The position numbers and the translations under genes are program-made. Shown here piece by piece: positions 1 through 8,018 of a stretch of 35,994 bases of DNA. Origin of the DNA: Actinomycetota bacterium (lineage in GTDB: Bacteria; Actinomycetota; Geothermincolia; Fen-727; Anoxymicrobiaceae). The notes below the pieces were generated by a model. The model saw only the letters and a list, made by a program, of their open reading frames with translations, ran no database searches and was not told the origin of the DNA. Position 1 is the stretch's first letter. Each line of letters opens with the position of its first letter. Location: contig JAHJCO010000006.1 of NCBI GenBank assembly GCA_018831265.1, positions 1 to 35,994 on the forward strand. The letters run 5' to 3'.

Positions 1-15
1 CCACAAGGTTGAAAA

Positions 16-105
16 TGAAAGAAAACCTCAGACCATTTTTTTCATTATTGCCTGTAACTCGGGATTCCGGATGTAATGCAAAAAATGGTCTGAGGTTTTC
101 TTTCA
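16..105. repeat. Inverted pair of 29-bp palindrome-flanked units
   Basis: Two 29-bp units of the dispersed family also found at 18558-18711 and 34114-34264. The first lies at 16-44 on the plus strand and the second at 77-105 in inverted orientation, 32 bp apart. Each unit starts TGAAAGAA (TGCAAAAA in one arm), carries the core ACCTCAGACCAT and ends TTTCA, so a unit can form its own small hairpin and the pair can form a 27-bp stem. No gene is seen in 1-207 apart from this pair and the hairpin next to the following gene. Confidence 0.85.
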
Positions 106-170
106 TGTAGTAACTAGCTACTGAGCAAAGGGACTAATCGTATTCCGAGGTGTGAGAAACGTCATCGAGG

Positions 171-212
171 ACTAATACCTTGGAGCTAATGTGCCTGGCA
201 CCAAGTATTAGT
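171..212 (-). terminator. Hairpin at the end of the zinc-ribbon gene
   Basis: The arms at 171-183 (ACTAATACCTTGG) and 201-212 (CCAAGTATTAGT) pair with one bulge. The inner segment 191-201, GTGCCTGGCAC, is itself palindromic. The hairpin overlaps the stop codon of the minus-strand gene at 208. There is no clear T run, so its role as terminator is inferred from position. The GTGCC.GGCAC core resembles the other hairpin repeats in this window. Confidence 0.4.
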
Positions 213-1071
213 TCATGTACAGTACCAGGCAGAGGACGGCTTTGCGCGTCTCGTTCCCCTGGGTGAACCGGATCAGGTCCGCCGGCAGGAGCCAGCACTC
301 GGCCTCGTCACCGCGCAGCATCGGCGAGCGCCCCGGGTATATGGCCAGGAGCTCGACGTCGGCCTCCTCCCCGTCGACCATGGGGATGAGCTGCATGAAG
401 GTCGCCTCGACTCCGTCGGTGGACTTGATGGTCTCGGAGACGGCGACCCTGCACCTCAGGTGGATGGGCCGGCCGGCGAACTCGGTGAAGTCGCGCTCGA
501 TCTTCCGCGGGTCCTCATCCACCGCCATGCCCGCGACCTGCGAGGCGTCGGAGGCGGGCAGCAGCTCCGGGTGGGCCTCCATGAAGGCGGCGGCCTGCGG
601 GTCGAGCTCGGAGTTGAACCCGTGGAAGAACCCCTTCGAGGCGAGGGTCTCCACCAGGTACTCCAGCCTGCCGACCTTCTCCCCGTACTTGCAGGTGTAG
701 CAGGTGCCGTCGATGGTCTCCACCGCGTACTGCTCTTTCTCGGCCCTCTTGACCTCGAACCTGGCGATGCGAGTCCTGTAGACCTTGCCGCAGCGCACGC
801 ACTTCCACTCCGTCCCGGCCTCTACCGTGACCATGCGGGACAGCTCGATCTGCCTGGACACGATGTAGCTGGTCACGCCTGCCGCTATGCCGAGGAGGAT
901 CACCGCCACGGCCACGAGCATGGTCGTCCTATGCGGGTCCCTCGTGGACTCCCGCTCCGGGGGGGTGCCCTTCTCCGGCCCCCGGCGCTCGTCGAGGAAG
1001 CTATACCCGCACAGAGGACAGAACAGGTTCGTGTCCTGGTTGCTGGCGCTGCACTCCGGACACTCCTTCAT
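208..1071 (-). CDS. Zinc-ribbon membrane protein of unknown function
   Basis: The 287-residue protein has a rubredoxin-like zinc ribbon at its N-terminus (Cys4, Cys7, Cys18, Cys21). A polar linker and one transmembrane helix (about residues 51-70) follow, then a large domain with two more CxxC pairs (Cys91/94 and Cys124/127) that could bind a second zinc. The C-terminal 90 residues (from about FAGRPIHLRC) look beta-rich, but I do not recognise the fold. The start is an ATG preceded by GGAAGGAAGAG. The protein is probably anchored in the cytoplasmic membrane with the ribbon on one side and the large domain on the other. The gene stands alone between repeat-filled gaps, so its context gives no function. 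Confidence 0.75.
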   Translation of the reverse strand: MKECPECSASNQDTNLFCPLCGYSFLDERRGPEKGTPPERESTRDPHRTTMLVAVAVILLGIAAGVTSYIVSRQIELSRMVTVEAGTEWKCVRCGKVYRTRIARFEVKRAEKEQYAVETIDGTCYTCKYGEKVGRLEYLVETLASKGFFHGFNSELDPQAAAFMEAHPELLPASDASQVAGMAVDEDPRKIERDFTEFAGRPIHLRCRVAVSETIKSTDGVEATFMQLIPMVDGEEADVELLAIYPGRSPMLRGDEAECWLLPADLIRFTQGNETRKAVLCLVLYMN

Positions 1072-1137
1072 CCACTCTTCCTTCCGTTGTCACCGGTTCG
1101 ACGAAGCGGCTGGCCCGGTTGTTCACCGGCCTCCTCA

Positions 1138-1165
1138 ACGATAGCGCAGTCTATCGCAAGGTCAA
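1138..1165 (-). promoter_or_regulatory. Candidate promoter for the zinc-ribbon gene
   Basis: On the minus strand, TTGACC (1160-1165) and TATCGT (1138-1143) are separated by 16 bp and lie about 70 bp upstream of the ATG at 1071. The match to a sigma-70-type promoter is moderate and there is no experimental support. Confidence 0.35.
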
Positions 1166-1264
1166 ATGACGGCTGCGAATCCACCTTGCGCCCGACGACC
1201 CACTCCTCTATTATTTAGCACTACGAAATAAAGGACAATGGTAGATGAAATGTCACAGCTCAGT

Positions 1265-1600
1265 ATTTGCACGTCGACAAACCCATGGACGAACCGGGGG
1301 GTCAGACACTTGCATGCGCTCAATTCCCGTCAACACTTTGACTGGAGTCAACGCATGCAATTGACACGGCTCAGGACTTGCACGTCGACAAACCCATGGA
1401 CGAACCGGGGGGTCAGACACTTGCACGCGCTCAATTCCCGTCAACACTTTGATTGGAATCTACGCGTGAAATTGTCACCCCAAATACTTGCACGTCGACA
1501 AACCCATGGACGAACCGGGGGGTCAGACACTTGCACGCGCTCAATTCCCGTCAACACTTTGATTGGAATCTACGCGTGAAATTGTCTGACGCCCCTCACT
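1265..1600 (+). repeat. Three tandem copies of a ~110-bp hairpin repeat
   Basis: Three direct copies (about 1265-1374, 1376-1485 and 1486-1600) with a 110-111 bp period fill most of the gene-free stretch 1072-1617. Each contains AACCCATGGACGAACCGG, then GTCAGACACTTGCACGCG, about 33 bp of loop and the opposite arm CGCGTGAAATTGTC. Only the last copy keeps the full 18-bp arm (1522-1539 paired with 1573-1590, two mismatches). Copy 1 has GCATGCG/CGCATGC where copies 2 and 3 have GCACGCG/CGCGTGA, a matched change in both arms. The same element occurs in the opposite orientation at 4213-4480. The rest of 1072-1265 holds a candidate promoter and no gene. Confidence 0.9.
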
Positions 1601-1662
1601 ATTAGAAAGGACGCGTCCTGGCAGACAACAGCAGAGCGCTGCTGGCCGAGGAGTTCCTGCAG

Positions 1663-2094
1663 GTGATACGCCTCATCATGCGTACCACCTTCCTGATATT
1701 CCACGACGAGCTCGAGAAGCACCAGGTCACCCTGCCACAGTTCCACGCGCTGAAGGCGCTCAGGGCGCGCGGGGAGGTCAGGGTCACCGAGCTTTCGGAG
1801 TTCATGATGATCTCCGCACCCACCGCCAGCAGGATGATAGACGGGATGGTCGCAAAAGGCCTGCTGGCCAAGGACAGGGACCCCTCCGATCACAGGGTGA
1901 CCCTCATCCGGCTGACGGAGAAGAGCGACATGCTCCTGGCCGACCTGCTGGCACAGCAGAACGAGTTGATGGCCCGGGTGTTCGAGGGTGAGTCCACCGA
2001 GGAGCTGGAGCGCACCGTGCGGCATCTCGGAGCGATAGGAAGGCACTGGTCGGAGATCAGCGAGGAGAGGTCTTCAGAAAGGAAACAGAGGTGA
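1663..2094 (+). CDS. MarR-family transcriptional regulator
   Basis: This is a winged-helix regulator of the MarR type: a dimerisation helix, the helix-turn-helix (VRVTELSEFMMISAPTASRMIDGMVAKGLL) and a wing (RDPSDHRVTLIRLTEKS), then C-terminal dimer helices. From the GTG at 1663 it is 143 residues, but the reading frame stays open upstream and the first MarR helix clearly begins earlier (LADNSRALLAEEFLQ). The best ribosome binding site is AGAAAGGA at 1604-1611, six bases before an in-frame CTG at 1618, so the true start may be that rare codon, directly after a repeat element. Its stop overlaps the start of the next gene by 4 bp. It probably controls the ABC exporter genes that follow; the ligand is unknown. 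Confidence 0.85.
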   Translation: MIRLIMRTTFLIFHDELEKHQVTLPQFHALKALRARGEVRVTELSEFMMISAPTASRMIDGMVAKGLLAKDRDPSDHRVTLIRLTEKSDMLLADLLAQQNELMARVFEGESTEELERTVRHLGAIGRHWSEISEERSSERKQR

Positions 2095-3089
2095 ACGACG
2101 GCAATATCGTCGAGGTAATGGAACTGGTGCGCAGGTTCGACGAGCTGGTAGCGGTCGACGGCGTGTCGTTCGACGTGAAGAAGGGTGAGGTGTTCGGCTT
2201 CCTCGGCCCAAACGGCGCCGGCAAGACCACTACCATGAACATGCTCTCCACCATCATCGCTCCGACGTCGGGGACCGCCCTGGTCAACGGCTACGATATC
2301 GTCGCTCAGAAGAACGAGGTGAGGGAGTCCATCGGGATGGTGTTCCAGGACCCGAGCCTGGACGACACCCTGACGGCCAGGGAGAACCTGGAGTTCCACT
2401 GCGTGGTCTACCACATCCCGCGTTCCGACCGCGATTCGCGCATGCGGGAGGTCCTGGAGATGGTCAGCCTCACCGACCGCGCCGACGACCGGGTGCAGAC
2501 GTACTCCGGCGGGATGAAGAGGCGCCTGGAGATAGCCCGGGGGCTCCTCCACTACCCGAAGGTGCTGTTCCTGGACGAGCCGACCATAGGCCTCGACCCC
2601 CAGACCCGCAACTACATCTGGGAGTACATAGAGGGCCTGAAGCGCCGCGAGGGCATCACCATCTTCCTGACAACGCATTACATGGAGGAGGCGGAGCACT
2701 GCGACCGGATAGCCATCATCGACCTGGGCGACATAATCGCCCTCGACACCCCGGATGCGCTCAAGACCCAGGTGGGCGGCGACATCATCAAGATCACTAC
2801 CGATGATGACGACGCCGCGCTCACCGAGCTGCATAAGCGCTATCCGGACATCGAGATGCTAAAGGACCCGGACTGTAAGCTCTGCTTCGAGCGGGAGCGG
2901 GGCGAGGAGTTCGTGCCGGAGCTCATCCGCGAGTTCGGGGTGCGCATCGTGTCGATAAACGTCCACAGGCCTACGCTCGACGACGTGTTCCTGAAGATGA
3001 CCGGCAAGGAGATCCGTGACGAGTCGGGCGACAGGAAGGAAGCGATGATGAAGCTCGTCGGGAAGATGGGCGGACCCCCCAGGCGCTAG
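2091..3089 (+). CDS. ABC transporter ATP-binding protein, DrrA-like
   Basis: The 332-residue ATPase of an ABC-2 type exporter. It shows Walker A (GPNGAGKTT, about 39-48), the Q-loop (VFQDPS, Gln86), the signature YSGGMKRRLEIARG (138-151), Walker B with catalytic Glu (VLFLDEP, 158-164) and the H-loop His196 (TTHYMEEAEHCD). The C-terminal 100 residues (HRPTLDDVFLKMTG) match the extension of daunorubicin-resistance DrrA-type ATPases. The GTG start lies inside the end of the marR gene (GTGA overlap), which indicates translational coupling. It works with the permease encoded 142 bp downstream; that gap is filled by two hairpin repeats. The exported substrate cannot be told from sequence; drugs, lipids and polyketides are typical of the family. 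Confidence 0.92.
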   Translation: MNDGNIVEVMELVRRFDELVAVDGVSFDVKKGEVFGFLGPNGAGKTTTMNMLSTIIAPTSGTALVNGYDIVAQKNEVRESIGMVFQDPSLDDTLTARENLEFHCVVYHIPRSDRDSRMREVLEMVSLTDRADDRVQTYSGGMKRRLEIARGLLHYPKVLFLDEPTIGLDPQTRNYIWEYIEGLKRREGITIFLTTHYMEEAEHCDRIAIIDLGDIIALDTPDALKTQVGGDIIKITTDDDDAALTELHKRYPDIEMLKDPDCKLCFERERGEEFVPELIREFGVRIVSINVHRPTLDDVFLKMTGKEIRDESGDRKEAMMKLVGKMGGPPRR

Positions 3090-3090
3090 T

Positions 3091-3117
3091 GTGCAAAAGG
3101 GTCAGGCACTTTTGCAC
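3091..3117 (+). repeat. 27-bp hairpin repeat, copy 1
   Basis: The arms GTGCAAAAG and CTTTTGCAC flank a GGTCAGGCA core, beginning two bases after the ABC ATPase stop codon. A second 27-bp copy, differing at two positions, lies at 10544-10570. Confidence 0.8.
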
Positions 3118-3129
3118 AACGGTGACCGT

Positions 3130-3227
3130 GGGGTCAGACGTTTGCAGTGCCGTTGGACTCCGTCGATCTGGATGAGGATATGACGCAATGAAAACGTCTG
3201 ACGCCACTCATCATTTAAAAAGGAAGG
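3130..3227 (+). repeat. GTCAGAC long-hairpin element between ABC genes
   Basis: The arm GTCAGACGTTT (3133-3143) pairs perfectly with AAACGTCTGAC (3192-3202) across a 48-bp loop. After the right arm comes GCCACTCATCATTTAAAAAGGAAGG, a tail shared in part with the other elements, which here ends in the ribosome binding site of the permease (AAGGAAGG). A related element with a compensatory base-pair change is at 31808-31879. Confidence 0.8.
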
Positions 3228-3231
3228 ATGC

Positions 3232-4212
3232 ATGGAGGAAGAAACCGCTACGGAGATAAAGCCGGACGAGCCGGGGAGCGAATCGGCCGAGGAGTACCTT
3301 CACAGGACCAGCTTCGAGCGGTCACTCACGGGCGTCTACATAGTGTGGCTGCGCGACTTCAAGCGTTTCTGGAGGGACACCCCCAGGCGACTGGGCCTCT
3401 TCGTGCAGCCCCTGGTGTACCTGTTCCTGCTGGGGACGGGCCTGCAGGCCGCGTTCAAGGTGTTCGGCGCCGGGGACACAAAGTACGTCACGTTCATGTT
3501 CCCGGGGATACTCGGCATGACCATCCTGTTCACCTCGGTGTTCTCGGCCATCTCGATACTCTGGGACCGCCAGTTCGGCTTCCTGAAGGAGATCCTGGTG
3601 TCGCCTGTGCCCAGGCCGAGCGTCGCGGTGGGCAAGGTGGTGGGTGGTGCCACCCAGGCGGTGCTCCAGGGAACGGTCCTCCTGGTGTTGATGTTCTTCC
3701 CCAACATATTCGGCCTGCACTGGAGCACACTCTGGAAGGCGCTGGCGCTGATTCCGCTGATGGTGCTGCTGGCGCTGGCCATGACCAGTGTAGGTGTCGC
3801 CATCGGCGCGCGCCTGAAATCTTTCGAGGCTTTCCCGGTGCTCATGAACTTCATTCTACTACCGCTCTTCTTCCTGTCCGGTGCCATGTTCCCGCTGCAG
3901 GGCCTGCCCGGCTGGATGGACATCCTGACCAAGTTGAACCCCTTGAGCTACGGGGTCGACATGCTCAGGGCGGTGGCGCTCAAGGGGGTGACGCTGACCA
4001 GCACGACCAGCATTATGTCCAAGCTACCCTCCGGCGTAGTGACCAAGTTGCAGCAGAATCCGGACGTGGTGGCCGCGCTGCAGAAGGTCTTCCCCAAGAT
4101 GCCTACGGTAAAGACGCAGATCTACCCGCTGTGGCTGGACGTGCTGGTGGTCGCCGCGTTCGGCGTGGTGATGCTGGTGATCGCCATCTGGCAGTTCAGC
4201 CGCCAGGAGTAG
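3232..4212 (+). CDS. ABC-2 type transporter permease, DrrB-like
   Basis: The 326-residue integral membrane permease has about six transmembrane segments and a cytoplasmic N-terminal stretch of about 35 residues. The ABC-2 signature lies near residues 220-250 (LSGAMFPLQGLPGWMDILTKLNPLSYGVDMLRA). A loop of about 50 residues before the last helix (TSTTSIMSKLPSGVVTKLQQ...) is probably extracellular. It forms the exporter with the ATPase encoded upstream. The ATG at 3232 is preceded by AAGGAAGG; another ATG four bases earlier is out of frame. The gene ends right where the inverted repeat array begins. The family assignment is secure, the substrate is unknown. Confidence 0.9.
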   Translation: MEEETATEIKPDEPGSESAEEYLHRTSFERSLTGVYIVWLRDFKRFWRDTPRRLGLFVQPLVYLFLLGTGLQAAFKVFGAGDTKYVTFMFPGILGMTILFTSVFSAISILWDRQFGFLKEILVSPVPRPSVAVGKVVGGATQAVLQGTVLLVLMFFPNIFGLHWSTLWKALALIPLMVLLALAMTSVGVAIGARLKSFEAFPVLMNFILLPLFFLSGAMFPLQGLPGWMDILTKLNPLSYGVDMLRAVALKGVTLTSTTSIMSKLPSGVVTKLQQNPDVVAALQKVFPKMPTVKTQIYPLWLDVLVVAAFGVVMLVIAIWQFSRQE

Positions 4213-4480
4213 GTTCGTCCATGGGTTGATCAACGGGCAGGTAGATAAGGAGGGGCGTCAGACAATTTCACGCGTTGACTTCAATCGAAGTGTTGACGGG
4301 AATTGAGCGCGCGCAAGTGTCTGACCCCCCGGTTCGTCCATGGGTTGATCAACGGGCAGGTAGATAAGGAGGGGCGTCAGACAATTTCACGCGTTGACTC
4401 CAATCACAGTGTTGACGGGAATTAAGCGCGCGCAAGTGTCTGACCCCCCGGTTCGTCCATGGGTTGATCAACGGGCAGGT
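4213..4480 (-). repeat. Inverted tandem array of the hairpin repeat
   Basis: Two full units and a partial third, with a 119-bp period (the motif GGTTCGTCCATGGGTTGATC begins at 4212, 4331 and 4450). Arms 4257-4274 and 4308-4325, and 4376-4393 and 4427-4444, give 18-bp stems with few mismatches. This is the same element as at 1265-1600 but on the other strand. It separates two convergent genes and may act as a two-way terminator. The last partial unit runs into the end of the next gene. Confidence 0.88.
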
Positions 4481-6716
4481 AGTAGTACACCAGGGCTAGC
4501 GTGCTCACCAGCATCATTATCGCCAGCATGCCCGTCCCCGTGTCCTCGAAGAGCATCGCCACCAGTCCCCCCACCAGGATCGCGTAGAACGCCGCCGTAC
4601 GCGGCCGCTCGCGCTCCCAGAGCCCCCGCCAGAACGGGCCGGGGCCCCTCATCCAGACAGCCAGCAGCAGAACCGCCGCTATCAGGACTATCGCGAACGG
4701 GAGCGTGGAGGTGGTCTGTCCCAGCTGGATGGCTAGCCTCTGCTTCATGAGGGCGGCGATGCGCCCTGCGCCCCCCGTCGCGGCCCTGGCGGCGTGCGTG
4801 CGAACGAAGAGGGCGTCGGCGGCTACCATCACCGCCGTCACCGCGGCTACCGCAACTGCGATCCCGGCATCGAGCCACGCGGTGAAACGCCTGCCGGCTG
4901 AGCCGAAGTAGAACACGAGGCCGGTCGTCACCACGACGATCACACCCCCCGCGTTGGCACCGAGAAGGCCGAAGCCGATCACGAACGTCAGCGCTCCGAT
5001 GCCGGCAAGCAGGACCCACCTCGCCCCGCCCGGTCGAGCGAGCCGCTCGGCTCCCAGGCCGGCCGCCCCCCAGACGCATACGGCCACCAGCAGGCCCGCC
5101 ACCGTGTTGGACAGTCCGAAGAACCGGCTGCCCTCCATGGCGTTGTCCCCCAGCAGCGGGAGCATGAACAACCTGCCCCCCAGCGCGGTGTCCACCACGA
5201 TGATCCCGGCGGTGAGCCAGCAGATGGAGGCGAACGGGTCCGCCCCGGGCCTCACATAGGGCAGCTTCCAGGCGCCCAGCCCCACCGCCAGCGAGAAGGC
5301 GAAGCAGAATCCCAGCGGCAGCAGCACCGACTCGAATCGAAAGACCGAGGCCAGCAGGAAAGACACCGGGGCGGCGGCCAGCACCAGGGCAGTTGGGCGC
5401 AGCGCCCTGCTCAGCATCGCGGCGTCGTATGGCCATCCGAGGAACTCCGCGACGGGGGCGAGGCTGAAGACCCAGAGTATCAGCAGGAGGAGCGACAGGA
5501 AGAAGTAAGGGAACACGATATACCAGCGGACCTGCCGCGTCACCGCGTACTGGGCGTCCAGGTCCTGCAGGTGATCGACCTGGAAGGTGGCTGGCACCGT
5601 CCTCATGGGCGAGCCGGTCACCTCCGCGGGAATGGATATCCCGAAGAACTCACACACCGTCGGCAGGAAGTCCCCGTTGCTCACGAGGCCCGGCCTGCGC
5701 GTGGATGCCGAACGCAGGAGCCCGCGGCTGAACCCTTTCCCAGCCGCGATGAACGGGGTCCAGTAATCTCCTTTCCGGCGTGCCTCGGACGGTGCGGACG
5801 GCGAGACGACCAGCAGCAGCGAGGCCTCGAGATCCAGGCGCCCCGTGAGGCGCTCCACGAGTCCGTCCACCTCGTGCAGGGCCACGCGGGTGCGTCCCGC
5901 CGAGAAGTAGGGGTTGGAAGCGGCCCCGTCGCGGTCCAGCCGCCCGGTGACTCCGGTGTCCACGACCACCAAGTCGGCCTCGGCGAGGTACCTCTCGCTC
6001 TGCTCGGCGAGGGCGTCGAGGCGGAACGGCTGCCCGGTGTCACGGGGGTCCGTGAAGCCGCTCACCCGCCCCAGTGGAACGGTGCCGGAGGCGTCGCAGC
6101 AGATCAGGGGGGACAGCCTCAGGGGGCCGTCGTACCCGTCACAGTTGCCAACGACGGCGGTACGGAGGCCGGCCCTTTCCATCTCTCCGCCGAGCAGGCC
6201 CGCGTTCTCCTCGAGCGACCCCGATTCCATTGCCCGCCGGATCTCCGGCCATCGCATGCAGACCACCCCGGCCTCGGGCCCCGGCGTGCCGCTGTAGCCG
6301 TGGAAGACTTCCCCCGCGAGCTCGCTGCCGCCGAGGCCGGTGAAGCGCTCCGTGCTGTCGAAGGAGAGCCCCGCGCCGGTCGCCCCGTAAGCCCTCATGC
6401 CGGCGCCCAGGGTCACATACTCCGCGCCGGTCTCCAAGGCGGCCGTTCTCGAGGGAGCCTGGGTCCTGGTCGTCATCAGGCCTGTGGCCCAGCGGTCGGC
6501 GAGCGAGCGGCAGAAGGGGGTCTCGTTCCCGGGGAATTCCGCGATGCCGACGCGGTCCACGACCACGACCACCAGCTTACCCTTCAGGCCGCCGCCTGCC
6601 TCGGGCGGGGCGGCCGCCGCGCGCGGAAACGAAGAGACGGCCACCGCGGCGATGAGAAGGAGCACGACGGCCGTGGTCCTCGTCATCGCACCCGACGTCC
6701 CGAATGTCGCCCGCAA
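4422..6716 (-). CDS. Membrane protein with alkaline-phosphatase-like ectodomain
   Basis: The protein has a signal sequence (about residues 12-36), an extracytoplasmic domain (about 40-395) and then about ten or more transmembrane helices to the end. The ectodomain resembles the alkaline phosphatase/sulfatase fold: VVVVVDRVG near residue 50, an internal LVVVDTG near 250 and the closing GDYWTPFIAAGKG...SNGDFLPTVCEFFGI. Where active members carry SDHG-like metal ligands it has VVSPSAPSE, so catalysis is doubtful. The TTG at 6716 has a GGGAG site overlapping the end of murA; the ATG at 6686 would give a cleaner signal peptide. The last 16 residues (VDQPMDEPGGQTLARA) are encoded inside the repeat array. 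Following murA, it may act in the cell envelope, but that is inference. Confidence 0.75.
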   Translation of the reverse strand: MRATFGTSGAMTRTTAVVLLLIAAVAVSSFPRAAAAPPEAGGGLKGKLVVVVVDRVGIAEFPGNETPFCRSLADRWATGLMTTRTQAPSRTAALETGAEYVTLGAGMRAYGATGAGLSFDSTERFTGLGGSELAGEVFHGYSGTPGPEAGVVCMRWPEIRRAMESGSLEENAGLLGGEMERAGLRTAVVGNCDGYDGPLRLSPLICCDASGTVPLGRVSGFTDPRDTGQPFRLDALAEQSERYLAEADLVVVDTGVTGRLDRDGAASNPYFSAGRTRVALHEVDGLVERLTGRLDLEASLLLVVSPSAPSEARRKGDYWTPFIAAGKGFSRGLLRSASTRRPGLVSNGDFLPTVCEFFGISIPAEVTGSPMRTVPATFQVDHLQDLDAQYAVTRQVRWYIVFPYFFLSLLLLILWVFSLAPVAEFLGWPYDAAMLSRALRPTALVLAAAPVSFLLASVFRFESVLLPLGFCFAFSLAVGLGAWKLPYVRPGADPFASICWLTAGIIVVDTALGGRLFMLPLLGDNAMEGSRFFGLSNTVAGLLVAVCVWGAAGLGAERLARPGGARWVLLAGIGALTFVIGFGLLGANAGGVIVVVTTGLVFYFGSAGRRFTAWLDAGIAVAVAAVTAVMVAADALFVRTHAARAATGGAGRIAALMKQRLAIQLGQTTSTLPFAIVLIAAVLLLAVWMRGPGPFWRGLWERERPRTAAFYAILVGGLVAMLFEDTGTGMLAIMMLVSTLALVYYYLPVDQPMDEPGGQTLARA

Positions 6717-6718
6717 AC

Positions 6719-8011
6719 CTACTCCCGGGGCTCGCCGGCCGGAACGCGCCGGATGCCGGCGCCCAGCGACGCCAGCTTCTCCTCGAACCGCTCGTAGCCG
6801 CGGTCGATGTGCTCGATATCGTAGACCTCGGTGGTGCCCTCGGCTACAAGCCCCGCCAGCACCAGGGCGGCCCCGGCGCGCAGGTCCATAGCCGTCACCG
6901 GGGCCCCGCTCAACGCGGGGACCCCCCGGACGATGGCGTGGTGCCCCTTGGTGCGTATGTCCGCACCAAGCCGGTTCAGCTCGTCCACCACCATGAAACG
7001 GTTGTCGAATATGTTCTCCGTCACGAACGATGTGTCGCCTACGGTTGCGAGCAGCGTGATCATCTGCGGCTGCAGGTCCGTCGGGAAGCCGGGGTACGGC
7101 AGTGTTGATATCTCCACCCCGTGGAGCTCACCGCGCACGGCCGTGGCCACGCTGTCACCGGATACATCCACGGTACAGCCCGCCTCGCGCATCTTGTCGA
7201 GGACGATCTCCAGGTGACCCGCGTCGATCCCGGTGACGGTCACCTCTCCGCGCGTCACGGCGCCCGCGAGCAGGAACGTCCCCGCCTCGATCCTGTCACC
7301 GATGACGGTGTGCTCCACGCCGGACAGTGTATCGACCCCTTCTACGACCAGGGTGGATGTGCCCGCGCCTTCGATCCTGGCACCCATGCCGGATAGAAAC
7401 GCGGCAAGGTCCACTATCTCGGGTTCCTTGGCCACGTTCTCTATCACCGTGCGGCCCTCCGCCAGGCACGCGGCGATAAGCAGGTTCTCCGTGGCACCGA
7501 CGCTGGCGAACTCCAGAGACACGTGGGCACCCACCAATCTGTCCGCGGAGCCCTCGATGTACCCGTGCGAGACCCCGAGCCGTGCGCCCATCTGGGTCAG
7601 CCCCTTGAGGTGCATGTCTATCTGCCGTGCCCCTATGTTGTCACCGCCCGGCATCGCCACCCTGGCGTGACCGTACCTGGCCAGCATCGCGCCAAGGACG
7701 TCCACGGCTGCCCGCATTTTCTGCACCAGGTGGTAAGGCGTCTCCAGCCTCGGCTCGGAGGCCGGCATCATGTCGAGGACGCCCCCTTCGAACTCAACGC
7801 CCAGCCCGATGCGGCTCAGCACCTCGCACATGATTCCCACATCGGCGATATCCGGCACGTTGCGGATGCGGCATGGGCCCTCGGCCATCACCGAGGCCGC
7901 CATCAGCTTCAGGCAGGAGTTCTTGGCCCCGCTCGCGTGCACCCTTCCGCGCAGGCACGCGCCGCCGTCTATGACGTACTTGTCCCTGGTGGGGTCTGTG
8001 GTGTAATCCAT
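6719..8011 (-). CDS. murA: UDP-N-acetylglucosamine 1-carboxyvinyltransferase
   Basis: MurA transfers enolpyruvate from PEP to UDP-GlcNAc, the first committed step of peptidoglycan synthesis, in the cytoplasm. From the ATG at 8011 it is 430 residues, the usual length. The substrate-binding Lys30-Asn31 ([10 protein letters not shown]) and the loop [14 protein letters not shown] are clear. In that loop Asp124 stands where most bacteria have the Cys attacked by fosfomycin. In Mycobacterium and Chlamydia the same Cys-to-Asp change gives intrinsic fosfomycin resistance, so resistance is predicted here. A longer frame from a TTG at 8044 is rejected because that TTG belongs to the promoter. There is no Shine-Dalgarno; a -10 box 7 bp before the ATG suggests a leaderless mRNA. 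The gene lies directly downstream of the ATPase operon. Confidence 0.95.
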   Translation of the reverse strand: MDYTTDPTRDKYVIDGGACLRGRVHASGAKNSCLKLMAASVMAEGPCRIRNVPDIADVGIMCEVLSRIGLGVEFEGGVLDMMPASEPRLETPYHLVQKMRAAVDVLGAMLARYGHARVAMPGGDNIGARQIDMHLKGLTQMGARLGVSHGYIEGSADRLVGAHVSLEFASVGATENLLIAACLAEGRTVIENVAKEPEIVDLAAFLSGMGARIEGAGTSTLVVEGVDTLSGVEHTVIGDRIEAGTFLLAGAVTRGEVTVTGIDAGHLEIVLDKMREAGCTVDVSGDSVATAVRGELHGVEISTLPYPGFPTDLQPQMITLLATVGDTSFVTENIFDNRFMVVDELNRLGADIRTKGHHAIVRGVPALSGAPVTAMDLRAGAALVLAGLVAEGTTEVYDIEHIDRGYERFEEKLASLGAGIRRVPAGEPRE

Positions 8012-8018
8012 CGCTGCG

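Noticed and set aside
16..105. 29-bp units with 24-32 bp gaps, resembling CRISPR repeats and spacers in size.
   Set aside because: Units alternate in orientation, come in pairs, differ between loci and have no array, leader or cas genes.
1265..1600. The tandem ~110-bp repeats as a small protein gene or CRISPR.
   Set aside because: The open frames through them come from the repeat itself (repeated VSDPPVRPWV-type or CTSTNPWTNRGVRHLHALNS-type peptides), with no ribosome site and no spacers.
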